In this document: positions 11,543-24,991 of the stretch, piece by piece
Position numbering within the stretch: the stretch's first letter is position 1
Layout of the letters: the number at the start of each line of letters is the position of its first letter
Assembly: GCA_014898425.1 (NCBI GenBank)
Contig: RCSZ01000013.1
Span: forward strand, 744,001 to 808,000
Source of the DNA: Botryotinia globosa
Taxonomy: Eukaryota > Ascomycota > Leotiomycetes > Helotiales > Sclerotiniaceae
Length of the DNA: 64,000 nucleotides
Direction: 5' to 3'
Notes under the pieces: model-generated
The model's database searches: none
Told to the model about the DNA's origin: nothing
The model's input: the letters and a program-made list of their open reading frames with translations, nothing else
Program-made: the position numbers and the translations under genes

Positions 11543-13184
11543 TTATTCGCCGACTGACAAATCGACGACAATATTAAGAACTGCAACTAGAATTTCCACA
11601 GCAATTAGAACGATGACAACCCATTCTAGCTTCTCTCCATGTCTGTGACTGAGTTGATCCTTAAGAACTGCCAACAAGTCCGCGATGACGTCCAATCTCT
11701 CATTCAGCAGCTTCACTCTCTGATCCATTTCTAAGTAACTTCTCACAGCTTGGTATATTGGTTCCAATTGCGGTTCTGACCAAAATAACTCAGGGGTATC
11801 TAGAATTGAACCATTAAGATGAATATTTATGCGAAGGATGAAGAGCTCGCCGATTTGCATGTTGATTCTTTTTCGTGGGAGGTCAATAGCTCCTGTCAGC
11901 GCGATTTGGGTAGGAATATCTTTGTTCTCGTCGATGGTGCTGTCTACTAAAGATTCAAAAAGTGAGGTCTGAATTAGATAGTTAGTACCTTAACGAAGAA
12001 CAAATTCAAAGGTGAAATACCTTAACACTCTGCGCCAAGCCGTGGGAAATCGCTAGTTTTGTCATATAATTTCTCTTGTCCTTTAAGGTGATAAAATCGT
12101 TGTAAATCCTAGCTTGATACTCTACGGTGTAATAGAAGTTGAAAGACTCCATTTCCACGTCGTTGGCTGCGAATTTGCCACTCTCGAACCTCGCTATGTC
12201 CTTGAGGAACCGTTGCTCATCCTCTTTAGACATACCCCATATTACCACAACACCATAACCAAATAGGAACACTTCGGGTGTATGAATTCGAGTGTCAAAG
12301 TCGGGGTTACTTTCTGAAATAAGAGCTTCTGTCTCGTTCTCCATTTGTCGCTCCATGATTTCTGGGAGAATATGGTTAGCCGGGGAGTGGTCGCCATTGC
12401 TGATAGCAACATCACCGCCATTGGTATGCAGGTCTATGAGGTCGTCTCGACGTTGTTTATTGTTGTCTTCCACCTCAATAACACTATCCGAGTGTCTTCG
12501 CTCCGTCAACTTTACCGGCGCACTGTGTACCTCCATATCCCGATCCGAAGGGGTCTTTCCATGGTCTTTACCGTATCTAAATGGTGTGTATATACATTCA
12601 TCAAACAATTTTGGGTTTGCTCCCTTCGTCTTCTTGCCCCGACCATTTAGGAAGCGCATTACATTTTCCAATTGGTATTTGTTAGCAGTACAGTATGCAG
12701 TCACTCGAGGCAATCGAGCGCGATCGGCCTTCCCCAGCCTTGCAGCATCTCTACGCGCCGTCGGATCTTTGATTCGTGTAAATTGAGAATAAACGTCTCG
12801 TCCGCTCTCCTCGTCGGGTCCATCTGCGCCAACCTCCAAATCCGGTAGATACTTAAGCTTCTGTGTGATCTTACTAGCTCTTTGAGGGCCTATCTTTGAT
12901 GCTGGGTGCATTGGCACTTGAGGGGATCCATGACTGTTTCGACGTCGAAGTTTGCTATTGAGAGAAGGTGGTGATGGGGCTATTGTTCTAGGTGATTGTG
13001 CATATTCGTTGGAATCAGTTGTCCTAAGTGATTGCGAAGGTTCGTTCAAGCCAATTGTCCTGACAGTTGGATTGTCATTGAAGGTAACGTTCCTTGGTGC
13101 TTTCTTGGAGGTATTTGTAGGACTTAGAGCTTGTTGGTCGAGAAGAGGTGTATGCTCTGAGGGGCTGGCGCCGGTGAAAGCCAT
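11543..13184 (-). CDS. DUF155 / RMND1-Sif3 family protein with C-terminal membrane anchor
   Basis: Two exons, 12021-13184 and 11543-11968, are separated by a 52-bp intron (GTATTT..CAG) and give 529 residues. The first 100 residues are polar and disordered (Ser/Pro/Arg-rich). The DUF155 core then follows: 'RVTAYCTANKYQLENVMRFL', 'LFDECIYTPF', 'EVFLFGYGVVVIWGMSKEDE', 'FYYTVEYQARIYNDFITLKD', 'KLAISHGLAQSVK', 'INIHLNGSILDTPELFWSEP', and 'LEMDQRVKLLNERLDVIADLL'. A single hydrophobic helix near the end (EWVVIVLIAVEILVAVLNIVV) is the expected membrane anchor. The family includes yeast Rmd1 and Rmd8, the S. pombe Sad1-interacting factor and mammalian RMND1. RMND1 acts at the mitochondrial inner membrane in translation, whereas the fungal long forms are less well characterised. 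The gene is intact and the start at 13184 is the first Met of the frame. Confidence 0.85.
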
Positions 13185-13960
13185 GGGAGCGTCAGTCGTG
13201 TGTATTAATTCTATCCCTATCGAAAAGAAGTTGAAAAGAAGGATTTCAAAGTAGAAAGTTATATGTGCATAGAAGTGATTGATGTATTAATGTATTTAGT
13301 AGTAATTCATGTAGTTAAAAATTTACATCTCTGAAATGACGTTTATTTTCTACAAGAGGAAGTAACATTTGGGCAAGCTTTCATCAACAAATCGTGAGAT
13401 CCGTGCGGGCGCGTTAAACCCCATTCGGAACAGGTAGCATTTCGATAATTCAAAACCAACATACCGAATTTTGATATCAACAGCACGCTTTTTATTACTT
13501 CCGACAAATTTGGACACGGCAGGTAGTACCTGCCGTCGTTGTTCACTTTGTATTCGAAGACCACGAGCTCCTTCTGTCATTATGAGATAGATTCCAACCT
13601 CGAAGCGACGGTTTCGACAGCCCTGTACCACCATGGGCATCTCTCGAATACTCCCTCTTCAAGAGCTAAGATCTTACAAGTGGCATAGATCAGAGAGGTA
13701 ATTGCGCATGCCCAAGGTATATATCGGGATTCGGGTGAGAAGTGTAGGAGCAATCATCACGGGTTTATGGGTCCATTATAAGAGTGATAAGGTCATGATT
13801 ACTTTATCTTATTGGTAGCTTTTATCCCTATGGCTGAGGCTGTGTTTCAACTTGCATATCTCAGCCCCATACAGTATTACCAGCTCATCTGAGTCCTTGA
13901 GATATTTCACAGATTCCTGTCCCTTCAGATTCCAAGTGCATTCATTCTAAAATAATCACT
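13185..13960. other. Intergenic region before the NLR gene
   Basis: This holds the upstream regions of the DUF155 gene (-) and the NLR gene (+). A 96-codon open frame (13350-13640, minus) has no recognisable domain, and I do not call it a gene. The 150 bp before 13961 is pyrimidine-rich. Confidence 0.5.
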
Positions 13961-16900
13961 ATGTCTGGAGTTGAATTTATCGCTGTCCTTGGAATTGCTT
14001 CCAATGTCATAGCAGTTGTGGATGCCTGCACCAAGATACAGGATCGTATTCAATCATATCGCCAAAACACTGCTTTTCGCGACTTATCTCTCCAATTGCC
14101 TTTACTCGTCTCAGCCATCGAGTCTTTGAGATCTCCTCAATATCGTGGACTTCTAGATTCTTCGACCGAAAAGGCATTGGTTCGTGTCCTGGAGGGCTGC
14201 CTCCGTCAATTACAAACTCTGGAGGGCTTGATCAAAGACTTGACACCTAGTGACACGGCATCTAAACTCCAGAAGACTTGGAAAGGGATCAGAAGTTTTG
14301 GCAAAGATACTAAAGTGCGGGAGATAATCGGTATTCTGGCAGAATATAAGTCGACTATTGCATTGCACCTTTCTACCGTGCATGTTCACATCACCCCAAA
14401 ATCTGGAGCATCATTGACTAACAAAAGATCATACTTTGATGTTCCCCAGTCAAGAGTTGCACAGTTTGTCGGCCGAAAAGATGTCTTGAATCGAATCCAA
14501 ACAGCAATAAAAGCTAGCCACAATGACCCTTCAATTGTCGTTCTTACTGGTGTGGGAGGCCAAGGGAAAACTCAGATTGCTCTAGAATATAGTCACCAGC
14601 ACAAAGAATTCTATAAAGGTGTGTTTTGGATTGATGCGTCATCGCAGAAGTCTGCGTCTCGTGGATTTGAGAGAATTTTGAAGACAATCGACAGTTCTGC
14701 AGTTCTCGTTGGTGGTGAGGAAAGCAAATCAGCTGTGAAAAATATCTTGGGTAATTGGAAGGAACCATGGCTATTGGTCTTTGATAATTACGACGATCCA
14801 AACGCTTTCGGTGACTTGCCATCCTATTTTCCAAGCTCCAATTCTAAAGAGAACGCCATCATTGTGACAAGCCGACACATATCAAGCGGTAGACTCGGCA
14901 GTCACCTGAAGCTGGATGGACTGACCGAGGAAGAAAGTGTACAGTTATTGGCATCCAGATGTACTTCAGTCTCAAATTCTGAGGATGATCTAAATCAGGG
15001 AAGAGAAATAGTAAAGAAATTAGGATACCTCCCGCTTGCGATTGATCAAGCAGCAAGTTACATTTCAATTCGCCATCTTCCGCTTCACATATTCTCAGAC
15101 CACTTCCAGCGGCGAAGGGAATTCATACTCAAAGACACCCCGCAGTCTTTGTGGGAATATCAAAAACGTAGCTCGGCCGGCTCACAAGGAACTTCCGAGC
15201 ATTTATCAGTTCTTACCACTTGGGAGCTGTCTTTCGACCAGATCTCTGGTAATGATGAGGAGAGGAATCGAATTGGCGAATTCTTGGGCCAAGCTGCATA
15301 CTTCAGCCCTATGGAGATCAGTGAATCACTGTTCATAAATTCCGATATCTACAATGACAAGTCTCCAGAATGGAAGTCTCTTTTCTCCACTCAGGGGTCT
15401 TGGGACTCTTTTAAGTTTCAAGATGTTATTGTAGGCCTTGTAAATCTTTCAATTATTCAAAATATGGAAATCACGAGCGACGAGGTTCGATTCTCTTTCC
15501 ACCCATTAGTAAAGGTATTTTCGTTTTCGAAAACACGTTTAAGAAAGAGCTGATAAATCTCAGGATTGGTTGCAACTTAGAGAATCTATAGAGAGACGCC
15601 GGGTGTGTGTCAGTCTTGCGATCGCATTAACAGCATCCGTTATTCAGGAAACGGACACAGAACAACTCTCCCTGCAAAAACGACAAGAGCTGCTATCACA
15701 TATCGATGCCTGTATCGAGAACAAATCCTCTTTTTTGACTGATCAGCAGAGCATTATAGAATTCGGAGGCGTCATAGAAGGATTTCAAACCACTTTTGCT
15801 ACATTTTATGGGCAACATGATAGGAAAAATGATGCAGAACGTCTGTTCATGCATTCTCTTGACATGCAAGTTGCACTGTTGGGAACAAACAACGTTGCGA
15901 CTCTTAGTACTATGAATAATCTCGCGGCTATGTATCTCGATTCAAGGAGGTTGGAAGAAGCTCGGCCTCTACTTGATCAAGCTTTAGAAATCAAGCAAAC
16001 CATGCTTGGATCGCAACATCCACGGACGCTCAACACAGCCAACAACCTTGCAAATCTCTTTGTATTACAATTGCATTTTGATGCTGCGACAGAAATCTAC
16101 GAAAGAACCTTGATAGGGTATCAAAACCTTAACGGCCCCGTCCATAAGACTGTGATAGAGTCACTAAATAATTTGGGTGAGGTTGCTATGAAAAGAGGGA
16201 ACTTCTTGGAAGCGGAAGAATTGTTCCAAGAAGGACTCAAAAAACTAGAAATACTGGGCGGTGTCGGAGAGGATGGCTTAGCGCTATATCTCAAGGCAAA
16301 TGTAGCTTTAGTTTACAAGCTTCAGCAGCGATACAAAGAAGCGGAACACTGCTATCATACCATAATTCAGAAGCGAAAAGCCCTTCTTGGGCCCAAGCAC
16401 TCCTCCACATTGCAATCTATGTGCGAGTTGGGGGATGTTTACTTCGCATTGGGTCAACTGAAGCTTGCCGGTGAATGGTATATTCACGGCTGTGCTAGCA
16501 AAGAGCGCGTTATTGCAGGGACAACTTCTTACCGCAATCCCGAAGAAGAAGTCGAGAACTTGCGCTTAGGGTTTGAGCTGTTAACAACTTTGAACGATCA
16601 AGGAACACCAGACAATTCCCTTGATACTGAAGTCGCTTGTATCGATCGTCGAGGACCTAGCATTTTAGATGACTCTATAGAGAGGTCGGAAATGAACATG
16701 CCAAATGATCCTGGGATAAATGTGCCGCAAGAAAAAACTTCGTATCACCCCGGGCTAAGAATTCCAAAACCGGATAGGACTCAGTTCCTCGCTCCATTGG
16801 ATCGCGGCGGGATCCATATCATGCAACAGGCACCATCGAATAACGCTCCCTCTGCCCTCAATCTATTGGGCCGTGGCGGGATCCATATCATGCAACAGGC

Positions 16901-17213
16901 ACCGTCAAATAACGCCTTCTCTGCATCCATTAATGAGATGAAAACTCCTTCAAATTGCAGTTCACTCTCAACGCCTGATGATGCCGTAAATAAAAAATCT
17001 TTCAATTCTATTACCGCTCCAGAATCGGCTGACCGTCTGAGTTCAAACGTGGATCGTACAGGAAGGGCATTGAGAAACAAGCAGCTTGCTACACAACGTC
17101 TAAGCTCGGTTTCCTCGATCTTGGGAGCGCATCCGTCTCCAATAAGAAAACAAATACCGGATAGAGATCGAAGAGGAAGGCAAAATCAGTACCGTGCTTG
17201 GCCTGAAGAATAG
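13961..17213 (+). CDS. NLR-type receptor: SesA-like N-terminus, NB-ARC, TPR repeats
   Basis: Exons 13961-15514 and 15564-17213, with a 49-bp intron, give 1067 residues. Residues about 1-140 (MSGVEFIAVLGIASNVIAVV, then a long helical region) match the SesA/NACHT-N type domain that starts many fungal STAND proteins. The NB-ARC module contains a Walker A motif at about residue 197 (GVGGQGKTQIALEY), a kinase-2/Walker B motif at about 271 (LLVFDNYDD), an RNBS-B-like 'IIVTSRH' and a GLPL-like 'GYLPLAIDQAASYI'. After the intron (HPLVK/DWLQLR) there are Kinesin-light-chain-type TPRs of about 42 residues (for example LLGTNNVATLSTMNNLAAMY and MLGSQHPRTLNTANNLANLF). The C-terminal tail is low-complexity and contains a near-perfect 23-residue duplication. 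Fungal NLRs of this kind are regulated by oligomerisation and take part in non-self recognition and cell death. The ligand and downstream partner are unknown; no partner effector is visible next door. The gene is intact. Confidence 0.88.
16797..16934 (+). repeat. Tandem 69-bp coding repeat in the NLR tail
   Basis: Two head-to-tail 69-bp units (16797-16865 and 16866-16934) encode 23-residue copies with the core RGGIHIMQQAPSNNA. The first 50 bp of the units are nearly identical and the last third differs more. The period is a multiple of three, so the frame is kept. It lies after the last TPR. Confidence 0.85.
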
Positions 17214-19198
17214 TGTCTTTCAAATGTAAGTCAATTCAATCCAGAGAATAACGGTGTAGTTCTAAAGGGTCTGCCGTCAATCACTAGCGCGTAGACCGAT
17301 TGTCAAAGAGAAATCATTCTCAATTGGAGACGCTAAAGATAGGGCTGACGAATGGATCGAGTCTTGGGATCTGTCGGGACTCCTCGTATTTTATCGGAGA
17401 TACCACCAACAGGCGGAACTGGAGTCCGATATATTTTCCGTCTCTATTTTTCGAATTCAGCGACTTTCTTGTTAAAATGTATCAGCCGCAGGCAACAAAT
17501 TTAAACAGCCTTTTATAGCAGTGAGAATGTGTTCCTGTCCGGCAGCCTGAATATCCTCTGAAAGATTATATCATTTTCACAAAATTTTGGGCGATATTAT
17601 TATGAAGCTACATACTGGACCTGGGCTGTTAGTAGCGTCCTGAGCGTATCTGAAAATTGGAATTAGCAGAATAGGCCAAAAAAAATTATCAATTTAACTA
17701 TTTTCATCTATGCGATTAGTTTAGTCGAAAGCCCTTGTTGCTATGGATACCGTGATAAGATCATGCGCGTATGTGTGGCAAGAGCAAAAACTTATCTTAT
17801 CAATGAGTTGTTATAGTTCTATTTTTTTAGTATGAGCCGGAAACATCACACTCCTTACACCAAGGGGCTCGCCAGATATTTTGCTACTATTTCTATTTAG
17901 GGAACTATTGATATTGAGATGAAGACATGTCTGTGCCACTGTTGGAGGACAATATTCACTCATAACAGATGTGAAAGGAGTCCTTTTTTCTAAAACCTCA
18001 CGAGTAATTCAACAAGCAAGGTTTATTCAAGATCGGAGCTTCTTTGTACTGAGATACAAGATTATACATATAGTATTATGCATTAAGTTTGCGTGAAAGG
18101 CCTTTTTCCATCAAAACTTAGTTTATTCAAAATAAGATTAAAAATCAATTTTTAGTTTTGATTATATTAAAGCTGGAAATTCTATAGAAATTGTTGAAAT
18201 GGGTCACAGTGAGGAATGAATTGATTGAATTTAGGGCATAGTTCATCGTATTGTAGTTTGACTAAAGAGAGACTAGAATATGGTTGTGCCCTCTATGAGG
18301 TGCAACCACCTTACGAATTGACGCTAGTACCAATTAGGCCATAGCGCCAATACTACGGAAACTGACTACTTTGAACAGAAATTTATTTAAATATTAATAA
18401 GAAATGAATGAATTATTTTTATTGGTTTTTGTTTTAATTAAAAAAAATTGAATTTGAAATCTTTAAAAAAGATATATAAAGTTAATAATTTATAATAATT
18501 TATTAAAGTTATTGAGTTTATTCGAATAATCAATTTTATGCGAACTTTGTTGAGGTTACTATGTTGATAGTATTGCAAAAAGATAGACAAAGGAGCGCTC
18601 TTGAATTTTCTCGTCCCCTGTTATTCCCTCCCGTTCGAGATGAACTTTATCGAACCATACCAGCTCTTCCAGATTGATTTGAATCCCGTACAGAACTCTT
18701 TACTCCCGTGCGCTCGTTGTTATAATTAAGATGTTCCGATTCAAGCATGCTTCTCAAATCCTCATTTTCTCTTCTCGATTTTTCGATTGCAGTCTTCGTT
18801 TGTTGAGCAAAATTACAATAGTTTTGTAGTTGCGTCAATCCTATCTCATCCATTAACTAGCCTTTTCGGTACTCGTGATCCTGAGCCATCATGCAGTGGA
18901 AGATGAAACGTTTGGGCACCGAGTCTTGGGGTAAAGAGACGAACAGAACGTCAGATACCGAGGTATTTTCCGTGTATGTTTTGAAGTATAGCCGAAAGTT
19001 ACAAATGATGTCATTTTGGGAAGCAGGGGTTTTGAGACCTACGCCTAGCAGCTAAAATTCGAAAAGGACAGAGGTTGGACGCAAAGAGCCCGCCACGATA
19101 CTAGTATAGTGCCAGGACGCTAATATTTGGAGTGGGGCTGCATTCACTCATAGAAGATGGATAGTTTGACTATTAACGACGATGTCGTTTTCAAAAAC
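17214..19198. other. Gene-poor region with an AT-rich patch
   Basis: No convincing gene is seen. About 18361-18545 is sharply A/T-rich and looks like a RIP-affected repeat relic. A 68-codon minus-strand frame (18647-18853) has a helical composition (EIGLTQLQNYCNFAQQTKTAI) and could be a small protein or a relic; I cannot place it in a family. Confidence 0.5.
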
Positions 19199-19780
19199 TT
19201 AGTCCAAGAATGATGCACAGTGAAGACCAAAGAGATCCTGGTGGATGTATTTTTTGGTCAACCCACAGCTATCGATTCGATTGTTCTATGACCAAAGAGA
19301 AGCATTCACATAGATTTAAGAGGTAGATTTTGTAAGCGAGAGGGGATTGAATTGAGATTCACCTCGCAGTCAAGGCAACATGAGCTTCTTCAGCTATGGT
19401 GTCCTTGTTAGACCCTTGATATTCAGATACCATATTGTGTACCAACTGACAATAGCTACAAAAGCTTGCGCTGCCTCTCCCAAGAAAAATCATCTCGTCA
19501 ATGACCTGAATTTGTGTATTTATTAATATGAGACTTGATACTTGGATGATCGGGATGAGGATTAGACCAAGGGAACGAGATCACAGTCAGACGGGAAAGA
19601 CTCGAAGATTTCCGAAATTCTATGCCACCTTTCGTCATGACAAGAAGAGGCTGCAATGCAGCTAGCCAGTCGTCTCCGCGGTATTGGCGTGATATAACAT
19701 GCGGAAGTAATCGAGCGAAGAACAAATGAAGGCAGTGCCGTAGCAAAGTGTGGGAATATCAGATAATGGCATTTATACAT
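19199..19780 (-). CDS. Possible three-exon small hypothetical protein
   Basis: Three minus-strand segments join in frame: 19568-19780, 19363-19505 and 19199-19268, ending at TAA (141 codons plus stop). The middle segment (VIDEMIFLGRGSASFCSYCQ, then NKDTIAEEAHVALTA) has a composition typical of coding DNA. The second acceptor (ATAG) and donor (GTGAAT) are acceptable, but the first donor (GTCTAA) is poor. A competing frame over the first segment (starting at 19746) is equally open. I do not recognise the family. It may be a real minor gene or the remnant of one, lying in an otherwise gene-poor stretch. Confidence 0.3.
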
Positions 19781-20543
19781 GACGAATTTTCGTGAATGTA
19801 TATGTCAGGAGGCTTTGATAGTTGTTTTGCGATCTCTATTCGAGAAGAACCGAAGAAGAATGGGTTATTCATAGCTCAAGTTAAGAAAGTGTGGTTCTGA
19901 AACCTTCAGACGAGCTCAGATGGAAGGTTTCACCCACAAACACATAGCCAAGTCCTGCTGGCTTGATTTTTCTTAACTTTATATACATTCCTGATCGCCA
20001 TATTGTCATCATTGCCTATCGTGTTGATGAAAACATCTGTTTAGTAATCATCTCGCATGTTATGTAATCGATCCTTCATGCTTACAATCACCCCCACAGG
20101 AGAAAATCATCACGATCTCACGCTGAACTTGCGAATTGGACTGGTGAATAGTGTGTAGATAGCCCCAATTAGTTCAATGTGAAGTGTCTAGTTCGTATTC
20201 CGATCGATAACTGGTAGTGAACCAAAAGTGGTGATAGGTCACTGCTATACGAGACTCTACTCAGATCTGGAATCGGATGATGTCAGATGATCCTTCTTGA
20301 AAGTATATAACAGTTGGAATGTTGATAGTCTTGGCTATAGTTTCCCAGTTATTTAAGTCATCTGAGTCGTCGTACTTTCTTGAAGGATTCATATCACTTT
20401 CACGGTCTTTCATCTCTCTTGCTATCACTTGAACTAGGTATCTACACATACCACACCCACCACGGAAAACATTCTGAACAAGCAAGCGAAGCTCCCATAT
20501 TAGACAGAAAGAAATCCAGGAGTTGTTAAATCACCTATCTATC

Positions 20544-21047
20544 ATGTCTGAGTCCAAAAACAAGGTTCGCGTTGGTGTTGGAGTTTTCATCCTGCACCCT
20601 TCTTCTACCCCCTCAAACCCTCTATTCCTAATGGGAAAACGGCTTGTTCCCCACGGTCACGACCAATGGGCAAATCCAGGGGGACACCTCGAGTTCGGCG
20701 AAACACTTGAGGAATGTGCCGCCCGGGAAGTGCTTGAGGAAACAGGACTCGTGCTTCAAAAGGAGAAGATGAAATTTCTTACCGCGACAAATAGTCTTAT
20801 GGAAGCGGGGCCTAGGAGAGATGGGAAAGAAGGGCTGGAGGGGAAACACTATGTGGCTGTTTGGATGGTGGGGACTTGGGATGGAAAGGGAGAGGGTCCG
20901 AGAAATCTGGAGGGGGAGAAGAATGGTGAGTGGGAGTGGGTGGGGCTGGAGAAGACTAGGAGATGGGCTGGAGTAGAAGGCATGCTTTTCCAGCCGGTGC
21001 TAGATTTGTTAAGGGAGAGAGGTGAGGTGCTCGAGAGTCTTGTATAG
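20544..21047 (+). CDS. Nudix hydrolase, NUDT15-like
   Basis: A single exon encodes 167 residues, taking the Met at 20544 (MSESKNKVRVGVGVFIL), because the family begins just before the first beta strand. An earlier in-frame Met (20523) would add seven residues. The Nudix box is complete: G-x5-E-x7-REVLEETGL, starting at 'GGHLEFGETLEECAA'. The preceding 'GKRLVPHGHDQWANPGGH' and the later 'HYVAVWMVG' fit the subfamily of small fungal/NUDT15-type nucleotide pyrophosphatases. These hydrolyse nucleoside triphosphates such as oxidised or modified dNTPs, using Mg2+ bound by the box glutamates. The substrate here is inferred from resemblance only. The gene is intact, with no intron and no obvious partner nearby. 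Confidence 0.85.
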   Translation: MSESKNKVRVGVGVFILHPSSTPSNPLFLMGKRLVPHGHDQWANPGGHLEFGETLEECAAREVLEETGLVLQKEKMKFLTATNSLMEAGPRRDGKEGLEGKHYVAVWMVGTWDGKGEGPRNLEGEKNGEWEWVGLEKTRRWAGVEGMLFQPVLDLLRERGEVLESLV

Positions 21048-24000
21048 GTGGTTCGCTTTCCAGGCTTGGTGGTACACTTGGTGTTGGAGTTTGAGTCTTT
21101 TGTCGGAGTTACTGGGGGCTGAGATGATGAATCGATTTGGTATGGGGGATGTGTGGAGCGTAGAATGTACTGTATAGGTATGGAAAGACGAGTGTATAAT
21201 GATTGAATCGTCATTGCATTACGAGTAGAAGATATACCCTCACTTCAACTTATGATTGTGGTTATCATCGCGAGAAGGTCAAGTGTTCTTCAAAGCATCA
21301 AATCCTTCACAAATTTTGGACAGAGGCCCGAAACAGACTAACTTATTCGATGTAAAGCAGTATGGAAATTCATACTTCGCCTAGATTTTGCAGCCTTGAA
21401 AACTATGTGAGCCAGGCCTAGCTACTCCGGGTAACATGCAGCAAGGGATTTAAGCCTGATCGATACAGCGATAGCCAAAAATATGCTGTTGTTGCAAGCA
21501 TCCCAACAGGTTGCGAACAAATCACTTTGGGCCTTGGGTTTTTTTTCAAGATGGAATAAGCAGCCACATCTCCCAATGCTCAACTGGTAACCAATAATTT
21601 AAGGCGATTTGCAAGACAACTTTGTGATTATCATTGAGAAGTGATGGGGGGGAAAATTGTCGTCGAACTAGGTATACCTTATCAATAAACCTAGTTATGA
21701 TTCCTGAATTAGGGGACATAAGAACTAGCCTCCATTATCCAAGAACTTTGACAGCGCTTCGATTGTAACGCTCACTAAATTTGTCGGTGTTTGATAGTAT
21801 ATGGCCAATTACAAGGGCTTTAATGCGGAGAAGGACGTCGTATTCGGAGTCGTGTTTCGACAGTAGAAATTAAAGCGACAAAGATGTTATCCTGGTTGTT
21901 GCAACTTTTTTGTTACCGAAGGGAAGAAAGTCTATTAGTAATCGGGGCCCAATCTATTGTAGGAAGACCGCAGAACATGTGATTCGTGGAGGGCGTATGA
22001 GAGCGGGTAAAATAATCACCCTGGAAATACTACGCCAAAAATCTATAGAGAACATCAAGAGATGAAAGCGAAATCTGAGGGCCTTAATTACTTTTTGTAA
22101 AGCGATATGCATAGCATACTCACAAGACTAGCTAGTAGATAACAGGTTGAGCAGATACGCAAGCTCTTTAGAGCTCTAAAGCTGCCACGCTATCTTGCAC
22201 ACTTTGAAACATGACTATTAGCACAAATCCAGAAATAAGTTGAAGCACAACTAACTGTACAATCTATTGGAGCAAAAGTTTATATATATGTGATGCAACG
22301 CATACGATAGCTGCATGAAGCACGCGGGGATATTCCTTCTTTAGAGAAAGACTGCATGTCCAGCCGCGACCTGCAGCTCTTGTAAATGAAGCCGATTTCT
22401 CACTTTCGGTATTGTCGCCTGCAGTTATGGAAACATCTAGTAAATCACGAATTTTCCTTGCATCATCATGATTAGACGGCCAATCAATCAACTATTCAAC
22501 ACACCTTCACGTGTACTTGCCCGCTGCTATGATGCTATGAAAGTTCCCGTCTATCTCTGATTGGGCTGCAAGCTACTTTTTTCTGCAGAATGAACTTCTG
22601 AGAATCTCCAGCGCTTGATAGTCGCTCGCAACTCGCTAATAAAGGTTAATCAAGACGCCAATATGCACAATGAAGTAGCAATGACACCTTCTCTATTTGA
22701 ATTACCTCGCCGCACTTCTGGAAGCCACCGGTTCAACACCCGAAATCTGCTTAACTTACACCGAGTAGAGCTCAGAAAAAGTTTCATCTTCTCGAGCCAT
22801 GTTATTACCGAAGAGAATTTGGGCCGGTTTGGTGCTGCAATCTACTGCAGGACTTGGTCTTAAAGGTCAAGACAAGGAGCAATCTCGGGAAGAAACGACA
22901 TGAAGTCTACGTTTACGCTAGACCTTAGTACTCATAAACGCTAGTTGACGGTTTGATAATACCCTTGATGCCGACAACAATCACTTCCCAACAGGTTAGG
23001 ATGAGGTAGTCGTACCTATCGCAGTTATCTGCCCGCTGTGAGCTTTCAAGGACACGCTCTGGGTAGAAAAAATATCGATTTGGCGTGTTGGTGGCGTTTA
23101 TTGAAGTTGGAAAATAGGGCGTAAGTTGATTAAATTGGCTTCTTCTTCAGTCTAATAACTACATAGATACAGGAAGTATTGCGGCACAGCTCTGGGCAAT
23201 ATTAACTTCACTCACCTCAGAAGTGTCCAAGAACGAGATTCAGGGACTCCTTACGGTTAACCTATTTGGAGGTTTGCAACCAACGATGGGTGCTAAAGGT
23301 CGTGAAATCATATAACTCGGGCGAGCGAGAGCTGAGGAAAGTGATTTATCACCTGTAATCCAGTGATCAGGTTGCAAGGTCTGATATAACAACCAAATTC
23401 TTACTGCTGTCAATGAAGTTCGAGCAGGGAAATAGGTTGTGGCTTCATTTAATCTCCGAGTATCGATGACTCATGCCTATGTAGGCTGTGCCACGGTCAT
23501 GAAAATATTTACAAATCCGTTCCTTCAACACTATAGCTTCGTATGTAATTGAGTGGTATCAAACACATAAATATTCCATGTCTCTGGAACGAAGGGAAAC
23601 AACTTCGTCAATATGCCTGTGCCTGATGATGCTAGCCTCGTTTTTTCAGGATTGTCAAGTACTTTCAGGATCTAGGACCGAAGTTTGATCTCTTTTCCTT
23701 GCAATTGCATCTCAGTCAGATGTCATTCAAATTTGATATCTTTGTCAAAGCTTTAGGATTCGCTCGTTGTCAACAATTTCGCGGTAGCTGACTATCTTTG
23801 GACTATTCATAGCAACGTTAATTTCAATCGTCTGGGGAAGGATTTTCGTCGGTCGTTTCATGATCGCTTTTATCATTATGCACCTTCCGTAGGTATTCAG
23901 TACTTATTCGAAATTTGTTTGAAGTCCTATTTGTCTTAGTTATTTTGATCAAATACCACCCAAGTCTCACGCAAATATAATCAAATCCCTTCTGCTTGGA

Positions 24001-24991
24001 AATCTGACCACGTCATCACGAGAATTTGGATTAGGCGTCACGTTATTCGGAAGGAGTGGCTAAATTTAGATATCGTAAACTTTCGGAGGATTGATAGCCC
24101 CACAGGTTCTATGCATGTCATGATATTTAGTGAAATTAGTTCCATCCCCGGACACACTAAATCTATCGTGCGAATGTCAAAAAGACGTAATACATCCGAT
24201 CGGTGCCGTACAGTAAGTTTCAAGACACGAAATTTGGCTCTAAAGTGCGATGTATTCGACCTAAACGATCGAAAGAGGAAATAAATACTTGATTTTGCTA
24301 ATTATCTCGCTAGATCTGTGCTTAGGTTCTCCATTCTGTGTTTAGCATTTGGAAATTCAAGACTGTCAGTTCATGAACTCACCCTGCGTAGGTTTCCCCA
24401 ACATTATTTTACGCTGATATTGCTACATGTTATGCTACTTCAAGCTGCATATAATTCTCGTAAAAGAAGATACAGGAGATGCGAAGCAGCAGAAATGAAC
24501 TAGATAGAGGTTGAGACTTGCTCATTTATGTCTGAAAGTTTGATAGAATCAAACTGTTTTTTAGTTACTACAAATTAAGTAGTCTATTTTTATGTCGATA
24601 TTATAGATTTGAATAGCCAGCAATGGCTCAGAGACTCATCTAAAGGAGCCGGATTATTGGACATAAAACACGCTCGAAAAGTTCAGACCGGCATTTTAGT
24701 TAAGACCTTAGTTTTTACGGTAAATTACTTTCACGCTACTAAAAGTCTAATAAATTACTCTTATGCTATTAAAATTGATATCTTTTTACTTTCGTGCCAC
24801 TTAGATTCTAATCAAACATTAAATACCTATAAGCACCAAGATGATTTTGTTTCATATTCTTACACTCCTTTCGGTGCTACGTTGAGTAAAAGAAGAAAGT
24901 CAATCCTTCGCTGAAGAAAGCCTCAATCCCAAAGCAACGTCAAGAAATGGGTTTGAACACCAGAGTACAAGAAACAAGAAAAGAAAAAACA
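21048..24991. other. Gene-poor region, 3.9 kb
   Basis: I see no supportable gene. Short frames (22264-22491 minus, 22615-22863 plus, 24609-24914 plus) lack recognisable domains. A small imperfect direct repeat of about 25 bp lies near 24720-24775 (TAAATTACTTTCACGCTAC against TAAATTACTCTTATGCTAT); its differences are mainly C/T. Confidence 0.5.
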
